Source: an uncultured Sanguibacteroides sp. (lineage in GTDB: Bacteria > Bacteroidota > Bacteroidia > Bacteroidales > Marinifilaceae). From it: DNA of 64,000 nucleotides. Each line of letters opens with the position of its first letter. Position 1 is the first letter of the stretch. The notes beneath the pieces are model-generated. The model saw only the letters and a list, made by a program, of their open reading frames with translations, had not been told where the DNA came from and made no database searches. Below, piece after piece: positions 7,529 through 17,281 of the stretch. The stretch spans positions 112,324 to 176,323 of the forward strand of contig NZ_UQRQ01000006.1 of the NCBI RefSeq assembly GCF_900543425.1, given 5' to 3'. The translations under genes and the position numbers were made by a program.

Positions 7529-10500
7529 ATGGAAAAAAAAAGAATTTCTTTCACGCGGAAAGAATTAAAAAAGGTTTTTTTTCTGATGAGATTAGCCTTT
7601 TATGTGGTTATTTGGGGTCTGTCAGACCTATCGGCGGGAAACCTTCCCTCCGCTAACACGACAAACGAGCGTGCGCCGGAACTCTGGGTGATAAAGGGGA
7701 CGGTCGTCGATAGTGTGACGAAAGAACCGATGCCGGGAGTTTCCGTTCGTTTAAAAGGAACGCAAATCGGTACGGCTACGGCTGTCGACGGTAAATTTGA
7801 ACTTAAAATTCCGAAATCTAAGGAGGTGATTATCGTGGTCTCTTTTATCGGCATGAAGACCAAAGAGATCAAAATCACTAAACCGGAAACAACGTTGAAA
7901 ATTTTATTGCAAGAAGATGTGGCAAGAATAAAAGATGTAGTGGTGACCGGTTACGCGACCGTCCGCCGGGAAGCGTACACGGGTTCGGCTACCGTAATGA
8001 CAGCAAGAAAGATCGAAGAGCGGCCGGTAGCCTCTTTTCAAGATGTATTGCGGGGAAATTCGCCGGGGACGTTAGTAACCTCGACCGGACAACCGGGAGT
8101 TTCCGGAACTATCCGTTTAAGAGGAATCAGTTCTATGAATGCTTCCAATGCTCCGCTTTATGTCGTGGACGGGATTGTTTGGGATGCCGCCAACATGTCG
8201 GGTAGCGCAGAGTTCCCCACCAATCCGTTGAATACCTTAAATCCTTCGGACATTGCCAGTATGACGGTTTTGAAAGATGCGGCATCGGCTTCTTTATACG
8301 GTTCGCGCGGAGCTAACGGGGTAATTGTAATTACCACGAAACAAGGTCAGATAGGGAAAAGACCGCAATATACGGTTGATATGCAATTCGGTTTTTCCAA
8401 AATATTTGAAGCCTCCAAACCGGAGTTGGTAAACGGAAAAGAGTTTACGGAGCTTTGGCTGGAAGGGGAGATGCACCGGATGGTATATGCTGCCTGTTCC
8501 AAGGAAGATGATTTCTTTGCGATCATTAAGGATTTGTATAAAGACAAGGAGGGATATAAGTTTGACGGAAAAAATTACAACGAATGGTATGCGGATGCCA
8601 AAACCGAGTTTTGTGACGTCTTTAAAATCAAAAAAGGAGCGGATAGTGACGAGTACTATACCGATCTGTTCGGGGCGGATGCCGACAAGGTGCCCGATGT
8701 GAATTGGTATGACGAGGTGACCCGTACGGCTCCTTTCCAGAAGATCAATGTTTCGGCCCGGGGTGGTTCGCGTGTCGGAAAATTTTATGCTTCGTTGGAG
8801 TATTTCAATCAACAGGGAGTTTTGAAATCGAGCGAATTAAAACGTTACTCTCTACGTATGAATTTGACTTCCGACGATCCGGACAATTTCTTTAATTGGG
8901 GGCTGAATACTCAATTAACTTACTCCGCCCAATCGGGGCCCCGCCGGGATGCATTGGGGTACGCCATGTTGCATTATACGGCTTTATCTCTTGCTCCGGT
9001 TGTTCCGGTCTATTTAGAGGACGGATCTTTTAATTTCAATTTTCCCAAAAATGTCAATTCGAATATGAACCCTCTGGCTGTAGCAAAATACAATAGCTAC
9101 GATCGTCCGCAGACAAAAGTGTTGACATCCGGTTTTTTACAGTTTAATCTTACGAAGTGGTTAAAGATAAAGAGTACTTTTGGTCTTGATTATCTGCACG
9201 CCCGTCGTCGTCAGTATTATGATAAGGATTTCGGTGACGGAGCAAAGAGTGATGGTTATCTATACGAACGGGATGCCCGTCGACGGAAGATCTCCAATAC
9301 TAATTTAGCCTATCTTGAAAAAACTTTTAACGAAGTACATGAGGTATTAATCTATGGAGGAATCGAGTGGGAAGATATGAAATCTGAGTATATCAGGGCA
9401 GTAGCGACTAAGTTCCTTTCGGACGATTTTCCTTACCTAAGTGCGGCTGCCGTACCCGATGAGGTCGCCGGGGACGGAGATCGTTACTCCATGCTTTCCT
9501 GGCTGTTGAAAGGAGATTACAGTTATGATAATAAATATTTCTTTTCTGCTTCTTTCCGAAGTGACCGTTCTTCCCGCTTCCATAAAGATTACCGGGTGGG
9601 TAATTTCTGGTCCGTATCAGGAGCTTGGCGTATAAAGGAAGAGTCTTTTATGCAAGGTTTAGATTGGTTGAATAACCTGAAAGTCAAAGCCAGTTACGGT
9701 ATAAACGGGACCTTGCCGAGTTCTTATTATAGCTGGCGTTCCCGTTACTCTTTCGGTTATAATTACAATGGACATTTGGGTTTAAAACCGACGGCAATTG
9801 CTTCTAAGGACTTGTCATGGGAAGAGAATAAAATCTTTAATATCGGTTTGGAGATGGGCTTTTTCAATCGGATCGATTTGAGCGTGGAGTATTATAACCG
9901 AAAGACGGAAAATTTATTACAAGATCTGCCGATCTCTTACGTAACAGGACATAAAGAACGTTTGGTGAACTCTTCTGCCGGGCTGAAAAACCGGGGATGG
10001 GAAATCGAATTACATGCGTCGATTGTTCAGGAACGTCAGATCAATTGGGATTTTAATATCAACATAGCCACGTTGAGAAATGAATTTTTCGGTTTGACCA
10101 ACGATGATATCGGTACTCAGATCAAACGTAACGGAGAGAGTTATTACTCCTGGTACTTGAGGGAGTGGGCCGGTATAGATCCGCAGACCGGGGAACAGCA
10201 GTGGTATAAAAAGGACGATCAGGGGAATAAAGTAATCACCAAGGATTATGATGAAGCAGACCGGGATATCCGGGGGACGGCACTTCCGAAGGTAAACGGA
10301 GGGTTCTCCAGTACCGTTTCGTATCGGGGGTTGGAGTTGAGTTTCCTGTTTACCTATGCTATGGGGCATAAGGTGTTGGATTATACCGGTCGTACGGCCA
10401 CGAAAAATGACGGAGCCCGGGATATTCGGGCGATTGAAAAAGATCAGCTGGATCGTTGGACTCCTGATAATCCTACCGGGAAAAATCCGCTACGGATCAA

Positions 10501-10774
10501 TTCCAAGAAATGGAGTCGCTGGACCTCTACCCGGTACTTGTATAAGGGAGATTATTTGAAATTGAAGAATATTAAATTGCAATACGATTTTCCCAAACCC
10601 TGGATGGATAAATTGACATTGAGAAGCGCCAAAGTGTTTGTACAGGCGGAGAACCTGTTTGCCCTTTCCAAATTGAAAGGATATGATCCCGAAATGACCT
10701 TAAACGGTTATCGTAATCCGGACGATTATCCTTCGGCTATGACGTTTACGGCAGGTTTACAGATTAACTTCTAA
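7529..10774 (+). CDS. SusC/RagA-family TonB-dependent outer-membrane receptor lacking an STN domain (cassette I, first copy)
   Basis: The ATG at 7529 (MEKKRISF) is chosen over the open frame from 7457 because the upstream part would cross two RNA hairpins. It encodes 1081 residues: a basic leader and signal helix to about residue 45, a carboxypeptidase-like regulatory domain (IKGTVVDSVTKEPMPGVSV), a TonB plug (VVVTGYATV; LYVVDG; TVLKDAASASLYGSRGANG) and a 22-strand-type barrel ending GLQINF. No secretin/TonB short N-terminal domain is present before the regulatory domain, unlike the other three SusC proteins here. It is paired with the SusD gene 12 nt downstream and closely related to the second SusC at 12451. 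The substrate cannot be deduced. Confidence 0.93.
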   Translation: MEKKRISFTRKELKKVFFLMRLAFYVVIWGLSDLSAGNLPSANTTNERAPELWVIKGTVVDSVTKEPMPGVSVRLKGTQIGTATAVDGKFELKIPKSKEVIIVVSFIGMKTKEIKITKPETTLKILLQEDVARIKDVVVTGYATVRREAYTGSATVMTARKIEERPVASFQDVLRGNSPGTLVTSTGQPGVSGTIRLRGISSMNASNAPLYVVDGIVWDAANMSGSAEFPTNPLNTLNPSDIASMTVLKDAASASLYGSRGANGVIVITTKQGQIGKRPQYTVDMQFGFSKIFEASKPELVNGKEFTELWLEGEMHRMVYAACSKEDDFFAIIKDLYKDKEGYKFDGKNYNEWYADAKTEFCDVFKIKKGADSDEYYTDLFGADADKVPDVNWYDEVTRTAPFQKINVSARGGSRVGKFYASLEYFNQQGVLKSSELKRYSLRMNLTSDDPDNFFNWGLNTQLTYSAQSGPRRDALGYAMLHYTALSLAPVVPVYLEDGSFNFNFPKNVNSNMNPLAVAKYNSYDRPQTKVLTSGFLQFNLTKWLKIKSTFGLDYLHARRRQYYDKDFGDGAKSDGYLYERDARRRKISNTNLAYLEKTFNEVHEVLIYGGIEWEDMKSEYIRAVATKFLSDDFPYLSAAAVPDEVAGDGDRYSMLSWLLKGDYSYDNKYFFSASFRSDRSSRFHKDYRVGNFWSVSGAWRIKEESFMQGLDWLNNLKVKASYGINGTLPSSYYSWRSRYSFGYNYNGHLGLKPTAIASKDLSWEENKIFNIGLEMGFFNRIDLSVEYYNRKTENLLQDLPISYVTGHKERLVNSSAGLKNRGWEIELHASIVQERQINWDFNINIATLRNEFFGLTNDDIGTQIKRNGESYYSWYLREWAGIDPQTGEQQWYKKDDQGNKVITKDYDEADRDIRGTALPKVNGGFSSTVSYRGLELSFLFTYAMGHKVLDYTGRTATKNDGARDIRAIEKDQLDRWTPDNPTGKNPLRINSKKWSRWTSTRYLYKGDYLKLKNIKLQYDFPKPWMDKLTLRSAKVFVQAENLFALSKLKGYDPEMTLNGYRNPDDYPSAMTFTAGLQINF

Positions 10775-10786
10775 AATGATACAGTT

Positions 10787-12292
10787 ATGAAAAAGATATA
10801 TCTATTAGGAATATTGGTGGTCATGTTATCCGGTTGTGATCACTTTCTGGACCGGACACCTTACGATAATATGGATGAAGATATTGTATTCGAGAAATTG
10901 GAGCATGTACAGGGGGCTTTGTATGGAGTGTATGATGCGATATCTCATGAAAATTATTATGGACGCCAAGTGTATGCTTATGAGGCGGCAAAAGGCCCTG
11001 ACTTTTACGTGAACAGCGGGACGGGAAACCGTTTCGAACGGGAGAACGGTTACCAGGAGTCCTCTTCCTCCGGCGGATTTGCGGTCGATACGTGGGAACA
11101 GCTTTATGGCGTGGTAAAGGCTACGACCAATATCATCGGACGTATCGATAATGTTCCCGGTAATGAGGAAGAGAAAAAACGGATAAAAGGAGAGGCTCAT
11201 GCTTTACGCGGATTGACCTATTTCGATTTGATGCGGATGTTTGCTTATCCTCCGATCTTCTCTTGTCCGGGAGGGGCTAAGTACGAAGATAAATATAAGA
11301 AGGGAGTACCTCTGGTTTTGACTATCGAGGAGTTGAATAGTGTGATTACTACACCTATCGGTCGTACGGATGCAGCCACTTGTTATGAGAAAATTCTCCA
11401 TGAGTTGAATCAGGCGAAGATTTGTTTGAAGGGAATGCCGGTAAAACAGGGAGAGATCTCTTATTATGCCGTTTGTGCTTTGCTTTCCCGGGTATACCTT
11501 TATTTGGGGAAATGGGAAGAGGCGATCACGGAAGGGGAGTTGGCTTTAGGGGGAAAAAGTAAGATGATGGATTATAGCGAGTACAAAACGAATTATTATA
11601 AACCTTTCTGTAAGGAGAATATATGGGAGTTGGCTTATACGGCAACGGATAATTTGAGTACGGCAGCCTTGAATTATATTATACGCTATCCGACAATTGA
11701 TAATCCGGAAGATCCGAAGGACGGAAAAGTTTCGGCCAAGCAGGGGTACGCTGCTTATAGTATCAATTCGTTGTGGATGAATACCGTAAAAAAGGATGCA
11801 AAGGACGTGCGGAGTTATTTGATTTGTGACAATAGAAAAGGCAAGGGGTGTCGGAGATATATAGGTGATCCTACCCATTATCAACATAATATTCCTGTGG
11901 TTTGTTTGGCTGAGGTCTATCTGAATCTGGCCGAAGCTTACGCGGAGAGTAGCCGTCCCAATGGATTAAAGACGGCTTTGGATTATATGAATGAGGTGCA
12001 TGAGGCCCGGACGGACGAAACGTTTGAAGGAGGATTGTTGACAAAACAGGAATTGATCGATGCCATATTATTGGAGCGTCGCAAAGAATTGGTTTTATTG
12101 GGACATACCTATTGGGATTGTTTCCGTCGGGCGATTCCTTTTAAACGGGAAAGGAAAGGATGTGTGACGGCTGCAAACGAAAATATTGATTATACTTTGC
12201 CTCAGGTAGTATATCCGATACCGGAGAATGAGATGGATGCGAATCCCAATATCCGGGGAGAACAGAACCCGGGCTATGCGCCTTATCAGTAA
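10787..12292 (+). CDS. SusD/RagB-family surface lipoprotein (cassette I)
   Basis: A 501-residue lipoprotein with the lipobox LSGC (Cys17). The N-terminal CDHFLDRTP start after lipidation and the helical repeat core (ALRGLTYFDLMRMFAYPP; YYAVCALLSRVYLYLGKWEEA) are typical of SusD, and the C-terminus contains the family's ELxxEGxRxxDLxR-like element as LLERRKELVLLGHTYWDCFR. It caps the SusC channel and binds substrate outside the cell. It lies 12 nt after the first susC and ends before a strong terminator, so the second susC downstream may be transcribed separately or by read-through. Confidence 0.93.
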   Translation: MKKIYLLGILVVMLSGCDHFLDRTPYDNMDEDIVFEKLEHVQGALYGVYDAISHENYYGRQVYAYEAAKGPDFYVNSGTGNRFERENGYQESSSSGGFAVDTWEQLYGVVKATTNIIGRIDNVPGNEEEKKRIKGEAHALRGLTYFDLMRMFAYPPIFSCPGGAKYEDKYKKGVPLVLTIEELNSVITTPIGRTDAATCYEKILHELNQAKICLKGMPVKQGEISYYAVCALLSRVYLYLGKWEEAITEGELALGGKSKMMDYSEYKTNYYKPFCKENIWELAYTATDNLSTAALNYIIRYPTIDNPEDPKDGKVSAKQGYAAYSINSLWMNTVKKDAKDVRSYLICDNRKGKGCRRYIGDPTHYQHNIPVVCLAEVYLNLAEAYAESSRPNGLKTALDYMNEVHEARTDETFEGGLLTKQELIDAILLERRKELVLLGHTYWDCFRRAIPFKRERKGCVTAANENIDYTLPQVVYPIPENEMDANPNIRGEQNPGYAPYQ

Positions 12293-12324
12293 GTTTGGGT
12301 GAATAGATTTGCTTGTTTGTAGAG

Positions 12325-12360
12325 AGATTGTCCGAAATCCGTTTTCGGACAATCTTATTT
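12325..12360 (+). terminator. Terminator after susD
   Basis: A perfect 13-bp stem (12325-12337 with 12343-12355, arm AGATTGTCCGAAA) and 5-nt loop are followed by TATTT. A closely similar hairpin occurs at 51700-51736. Confidence 0.7.
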
Positions 12361-12450
12361 GCGTCAGGGATACTACTGGGTTATACCGGTGAATTACAGT
12401 AATCGATAACCAGAATAAAATCGTAAGATCGAGGACGAACAGAAGCATTT

Positions 12451-15400
12451 ATGGAAAGATTTATTAAATATCTATTGCTTTGGGTGTGTCTGAGCATGGG
12501 GGAAACTCTTCAGGCTCAGGAGCAACGGGTTAATTTGAATCTGAAGGATGTCATGTTACGGGATTTGATCTGGGAGTTGCAGCGTAAGACCGATTTGATT
12601 TTTATTTATAGTACGTCCGATGTGGAATCGGTACGACTGTCCCGGGTAAAAGAGAGAAACAAGGGGGTTCGGGCGATTCTGGATAAATACCTCGAGGGTA
12701 CCGGGTTGTGTTACGATGTCCGTCACGAGGTTTTTGTACTTCGACGATGCGACAAGCAGCCTGTAAAGATGAAAATGAGAACGATACGGGGATGCGTACG
12801 GGACGAAGAGGGAGTCGTGTTGCCGGGAGTTACCGTACGGTTGAAGGGGAGTTCTATCGGAGTTGCCACGGATATAAACGGTTGCTACGCTTTGCGAGTA
12901 CCGAAAGAGGGACGATCGATATTGGTTTATTCTTTTATCGGGATGGAGAGTTGTGAAGTGGAGATTACTGCAGGAGCGACCGTTGACGTGGTGTTGCGGC
13001 CGGATTGTAAACATTTGAGGGAAGTGATCATTACCGGGTATGGTCAGTATGCACGGACCGGTTATACGGGATCGGCTACGGTTATCGGATCGGAAAATAT
13101 AGGAGGGCGTTCCGTCAGTTCGTTTCAAGATGTTATCCGGGGACTCTCTTCCGGTACGTTGGTCGGCGGATCGGGACAACCCGGGGTGGCTTATTCCGTT
13201 TTAATCCGCGGGGTAGGTTCCATGCATGCTTCCAAGGATCCCCTGTATGTCGTGGACGGGATGGTTTGGGATTTGATGAATCTCTCCGGTGACGATGAAT
13301 ATCCGATCAATCCTTTGAACACGATTAACCCGCAGGATATTGCTAATATTACGGTATTGAAAGATGCAGCTTCCGCTTCCCTCTACGGTTCCCGGGGAGC
13401 AAACGGTGTTATCGTTATTACGACAAAACAGGGAAGCGGAAACGGGAAGACCCGTTATACCCTGGATGCCCAGTTGGGGTTGGCTTCGTTGTTCTCCGGG
13501 GCAAAGCCCGATCTTGTGAATGCAGACGAGTTTACCGATTTATGGGTGGAGGGTGAAATGCACCGTTTAGTATACCAACAGATCTCTAAAAATAATTTTT
13601 TTGAAGAGGTGAAACGGTTGTACGCGGATAAAGAAAACTATCTGATCGAGGGGAAGAACTATTATGATTGGTATCATGCCGCACAACAAAGGTTTAATGA
13701 GGTCTTTAAGATAAAGAGAGGGGACGGGGGGTATTACGAGGATTTGTTTGGGGTGGATCGGAGAAAGTTACCGGATGTCAATTGGTATGAGAAAGTGACT
13801 CGCTTGGCTCCGTTTCAAAAAATTAATTTCTCCATGGATGGAGGAGATCCTGCCGGAAACTACTATATTTCGCTGGAGTATCTGAATCAACAGGGAGTTA
13901 TTCGGGGAAGTCAGTTGAAACGTTATTCTTTACGGGTGAATTTTGCTTCGGAACCCGCGGGGAAATCGTTTCATTGGGGAATAAAGACTATGCTTTCTCA
14001 TTCCGATCAGAGAGGGCCGCGACAAGATGCTATGGGGTATGCCATGCCTCAGTATACGGCTCTTTCTTTGGCTCCGGTCGTCCCGGTTTATTTAGAGGAC
14101 GGATCTTTGAATCTGGAATTTCCGTACGGACAGAATAGCAATATGAATCCGTTAGCCGTTAATAAATATAACATTTATGCCCGTCCGCAAACAGTCGTTT
14201 ATGCTTCGGGATGGATACGTTGTTTGTTGTCTCGATCTCTTTCTTTTCGGGGAACCGTTTCTTTGTCGGCTTTAATGGCCCGTCGTCGTCAATATTACGA
14301 TAAGGATTTCGGAGATGGACAAAAAGATGGAGGGGCTCTTTACGAACGGGATGCCCGTCGCCGGAAAATCATGGGTACGGGAATACTTTACTATTGTCCC
14401 GTTCTGGGGAAAGGGCACGAGTGGAGTTCTTATACCGGATTTGAACTGGAAGATGTAAAGGAGGAGTATATATCGGCCAGAGGAATACGTTTCCTCTCGG
14501 ATGACTTTCCTTATTTATCGGCTTCCGCCAAGGTGTCGAGAGTGGGGGGCGGCGGAGAAGGTTATGCCATGTTTTCCTGGTTGTTTAATTCGAATTATAC
14601 GTACAGGCAGAAATATTATTTGTCGGTTTCTTTGCGTGGGGATCGTTCTTCTTGTTTTCATCCCGACTATCGTTTCGGATTTTTTGGCTCCGTTTCGGCG
14701 GCCTGGAGGATTTCCCGGGAGCGATTCATGCAACGACAGGATAAGATACAAGAATTGAAATTGAAGGTCAGCTACGGAAATAACGGCTGTTTGCCCCAGA
14801 AGCTTTATGGTTGGCGTTCCCTCTATTCTTTTGGTTATGAATATAACGGTAAACCGGGATTGAACGCCGAAACAATTGCCAATAAACGTTTGACCTGGGA
14901 AAATAACCGGATATTGAATCTGGGGGTAGAAGCCGTTCTTTTGAACCGGATGCATCTGAATCTGGAATATTATTACCAGGTGACGGCAAATTTGTTGCAG
15001 GATGTTCCTCTTTCCTACGTAAGTGGTTATTCCAGCCGCTTGGAGAATACGGAAGCAGGATTGCGCAATACCGGGATTGAGTTGGACGTGGAGTTGGATC
15101 TCCTGAAAAAGAGATTCTGGAGTTGGGGTATTGATTTTAATCTGGCAACCCTGAAGAATCGATTTTTCGGATTGAAAGGAGACTACCTCGGATTACAGAT
15201 ACAGCGGAACGGGGAGAGTATATATTCCTGGTATTTAAGGGAATGGGCCGGGGTGAACCGGGAGACGGGCGAACAGCAATGGGTTCATGTGGAAAAAAAT
15301 GGGAAAAAGGAACTGACAACAAAATATTCAAAAGGTTCGCGGGACGTGAGGGGTAGTGCTTTGCCTAAGATTAGCGGAGGATTGACAAGCGTGTTGCGGT

Positions 15401-15849
15401 ATAAGAATTGGGAATGGAGATGTTTGTTTACTTATGCCTGCGGATATAAGGTCTTGGATTATACCGGTTCTTATAGTACGAAGAATGATGGTGCCCGGAA
15501 CTACCGGAATATGGAGCGGGATCAATTGGATCGTTGGACACCGGATAATCCGGCCGGGAAAAATCCGATCCGTATAAATAATGGTTGGGATCGTTATAAT
15601 TCAACCCGGTATTTGTATGACGGGGATTATTTAAAGTTGAAGAGTATGAAGGTTCAATATAACCTGCCTGAAAGTTGGACCCAAAAATTTAAAATAGAGC
15701 ATGCGCATTTGTTTTTGCAAGCAGAAAATCTTTTTGTATGGACCGAATTGAAAGGATTCGATCCGGAAATCACCTTAACCGGTTATCGAAGACCGGAGGT
15801 TTATCCTTCGGCCACGACCTATACGGTCGGATTATACATGGTGTTTTAA
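12451..15849 (+). CDS. SusC/RagA-family receptor with STN signalling domain (cassette I, second copy)
   Basis: A 1132-residue protein. It has a signal peptide (to about residue 23, LQAQEQ), an STN domain (about 25-95, VNLNLKDVMLRDLIWELQRK), a carboxypeptidase-like regulatory domain (about 110-195), a plug (VIITGYGQY; LYVVDGMVWD; TVLKDAASASLYGSRGANG) and a barrel ending in VGLYMVF. Long stretches match the 7529 receptor (ARRRQYYDKDFGDG; LAPVVPVYLEDGS), so it is a tandem duplicate that kept or gained the STN domain. No SusD gene follows; the neighbour is an exported phosphatase. It is the more plausible transducer to the cassette I FecR. It is separated from susD by a terminator-like hairpin. 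Confidence 0.92.
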   Translation: MERFIKYLLLWVCLSMGETLQAQEQRVNLNLKDVMLRDLIWELQRKTDLIFIYSTSDVESVRLSRVKERNKGVRAILDKYLEGTGLCYDVRHEVFVLRRCDKQPVKMKMRTIRGCVRDEEGVVLPGVTVRLKGSSIGVATDINGCYALRVPKEGRSILVYSFIGMESCEVEITAGATVDVVLRPDCKHLREVIITGYGQYARTGYTGSATVIGSENIGGRSVSSFQDVIRGLSSGTLVGGSGQPGVAYSVLIRGVGSMHASKDPLYVVDGMVWDLMNLSGDDEYPINPLNTINPQDIANITVLKDAASASLYGSRGANGVIVITTKQGSGNGKTRYTLDAQLGLASLFSGAKPDLVNADEFTDLWVEGEMHRLVYQQISKNNFFEEVKRLYADKENYLIEGKNYYDWYHAAQQRFNEVFKIKRGDGGYYEDLFGVDRRKLPDVNWYEKVTRLAPFQKINFSMDGGDPAGNYYISLEYLNQQGVIRGSQLKRYSLRVNFASEPAGKSFHWGIKTMLSHSDQRGPRQDAMGYAMPQYTALSLAPVVPVYLEDGSLNLEFPYGQNSNMNPLAVNKYNIYARPQTVVYASGWIRCLLSRSLSFRGTVSLSALMARRRQYYDKDFGDGQKDGGALYERDARRRKIMGTGILYYCPVLGKGHEWSSYTGFELEDVKEEYISARGIRFLSDDFPYLSASAKVSRVGGGGEGYAMFSWLFNSNYTYRQKYYLSVSLRGDRSSCFHPDYRFGFFGSVSAAWRISRERFMQRQDKIQELKLKVSYGNNGCLPQKLYGWRSLYSFGYEYNGKPGLNAETIANKRLTWENNRILNLGVEAVLLNRMHLNLEYYYQVTANLLQDVPLSYVSGYSSRLENTEAGLRNTGIELDVELDLLKKRFWSWGIDFNLATLKNRFFGLKGDYLGLQIQRNGESIYSWYLREWAGVNRETGEQQWVHVEKNGKKELTTKYSKGSRDVRGSALPKISGGLTSVLRYKNWEWRCLFTYACGYKVLDYTGSYSTKNDGARNYRNMERDQLDRWTPDNPAGKNPIRINNGWDRYNSTRYLYDGDYLKLKSMKVQYNLPESWTQKFKIEHAHLFLQAENLFVWTELKGFDPEITLTGYRRPEVYPSATTYTVGLYMVF

Positions 15850-15869
15850 AAATGTTTTTTTAGATTTTA

Positions 15870-17012
15870 ATGAAAGGTATGAAAATGAACAGGATAATAT
15901 GGGGATTGCTGTATTTCATAATGTGGCTCCCTGCAGATCGGGTATTTGCACAAGAAATACAAACGAAAGATACGGCCCTTTCGGTAGATGGGCCTTATAT
16001 TTTACACGAGAAAGAGGGGTGGTTGAGGTTGTTGAAGGTAGATGAGGCCGGAAAATTGACGGATAGTTTGTTTTTTCCGGATGATCGCTTCTCTTTTCAG
16101 GTACGTTCGGAGGATGGAGAACACCGTTTTTCCGTCCGGTTACATGAATTTGAACGGGAGGAGTATAGAATTCCCGGGGTTTCGGATCAGGTTTTTGTAA
16201 TTTCCGATCCTCACGGGAATTTGGATTGTTTTGTTTCCATATTACAGGCCGGAAAAGTTATAGACAAGACATATCGTTGGATTTTCGGTCGAAATCGTTT
16301 GGTTATTATCGGAGATGTTTTCGATCGGGGAAAAGACGTGCTCCCGATCTTCTGGTTGATTTATAAATTGGAACAAGAGGCCCGGGAGGCGGGGGGAGCC
16401 GTTACCTTATTGTTAGGGAATCACGAAGAGATGGTATTGCGGGGAGACCTACGTTATACCCGGAAAAAATATTTGAATCTGGCCAAACGTCTGGGGCTTT
16501 CTTATCAGAATCTTTGGCATGGAAATAGTGAGTTAGGCCGCTGGCTTCAAACCAAAAATACGGTCGCTCTTATCGGGAGAAACGCTTTTGTGCATGCCGG
16601 TTTTAGTCGAGAGTTTGCCGCTTTGAAGGAAGATTTGGGAGTGGTAAACCGAACCGTAAGTACTTCTTTGTTTTTATCTAAGCCGGAACGTAAGGCCGTA
16701 TCCGAATTGTCCGCCTTTCTATTTTCGGGGAAAGGACCTTTATGGTACCGGGGGATGGTGCTGAACAAGAAAAAATACGATCCGATGACTTTAAAAGAGG
16801 TTAAATCCGTTATGCAGAAATTGGAAGTAGACAAGGTATGGGTAGGGCATACTATCTTTAAGGATATATCCCGGTTTTACGGGAAACGGGTGATTGCGGT
16901 AAACGTGAATAATGTAAAAAATCGGGAAGCCCAACGGGGACGCGGCGTTATGATGAAAAAGGGGAAATTATACCGGGTTTATGATTCCGGTAAATGGAGA
17001 GAGATGAGGTAA
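15870..17012 (+). CDS. Exported PPP-type metallophosphoesterase
   Basis: A 380-residue protein with a signal peptide ending near VFAQEIQ. The calcineurin-like metal site is complete: DPH (D113, H115), GDVFDRG (D149), GNHE (N184-E186), a later VHAGF and VGHT. The spacing and the GDxxDRG/GNHE pair place it in the PPP group (serine/threonine phosphatase or ApaH-like) rather than the generic phosphodiesterases. It is expected in the periplasm or on the surface. It is 20 nt after the second susC, so probably co-transcribed; that it processes a phosphorylated substrate taken up by this receptor is inference. The start at 15870 is the first ATG; MNRII at 15885 is an alternative. Confidence 0.85.
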   Translation: MKGMKMNRIIWGLLYFIMWLPADRVFAQEIQTKDTALSVDGPYILHEKEGWLRLLKVDEAGKLTDSLFFPDDRFSFQVRSEDGEHRFSVRLHEFEREEYRIPGVSDQVFVISDPHGNLDCFVSILQAGKVIDKTYRWIFGRNRLVIIGDVFDRGKDVLPIFWLIYKLEQEAREAGGAVTLLLGNHEEMVLRGDLRYTRKKYLNLAKRLGLSYQNLWHGNSELGRWLQTKNTVALIGRNAFVHAGFSREFAALKEDLGVVNRTVSTSLFLSKPERKAVSELSAFLFSGKGPLWYRGMVLNKKKYDPMTLKEVKSVMQKLEVDKVWVGHTIFKDISRFYGKRVIAVNVNNVKNREAQRGRGVMMKKGKLYRVYDSGKWREMR

Positions 17013-17055
17013 CAGATTGAAGAGAGTAGGACAGATATGGTTTTTATAATTTGTG

Positions 17056-17085
17056 AATTTCCTTTTAATGAACAAAAAGGAAATT
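17056..17085 (+). repeat. Inverted repeat after the phosphatase gene
   Basis: AATTTCCTTTT (17056-17066) pairs perfectly with AAAAGGAAATT (17075-17085); ATTTTAAG follows. It is an AT-rich hairpin and a weak first terminator before the stronger one at 17126. Confidence 0.45.
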
Positions 17086-17125
17086 ATTTTAAGTCGTAAA
17101 TGTACAGTCATTTTCTATAAATGTG

Positions 17126-17165
17126 AAAAAGAGGACCTTTTTAGCTTATTTTGGGTCCTCTTTTT
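17126..17165 (+). terminator. Terminator ending cassette I
   Basis: A perfect 12-bp stem (17126-17137 with 17154-17165, arm AAAAAGAGGACC) with a 16-nt loop; the 3' arm ends in a T-run. It separates cassettes I and II. Confidence 0.75.
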
Positions 17166-17178
17166 GTATTTATTGAGC

Positions 17179-17186
17179 TATTTTTG
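17179..17186 (+). promoter_or_regulatory. Possible -7 box upstream of the cassette II sigma gene
   Basis: TATTTTTG matches TAnnTTTG, 95 nt before the ATG at 17282. The region is T-rich, so chance matches are likely, and no well-spaced -33 box is seen. Unlike the other two sigma genes, I find no GTTCGT inverted repeat here. Confidence 0.35.
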
Positions 17187-17281
17187 TATTGTTTTTATTA
17201 GTATTTTTTCTTAATTTTTCCATTTTATTTATGCTGTTTTCACATAAGAAATAGGTTACTTTATCACCATTTTTGTTGTGT

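Noticed and set aside
10010..10369. Long open frames antisense to susC and other receptor genes
   Set aside because: They are shadows of strongly supported coding frames with no independent start signals or recognisable domains.
17013..17281. An invertible promoter upstream of the cassette II sigma gene
   Set aside because: No GTTCGT-type inverted repeat is found; the inverted repeats there are terminator stems.
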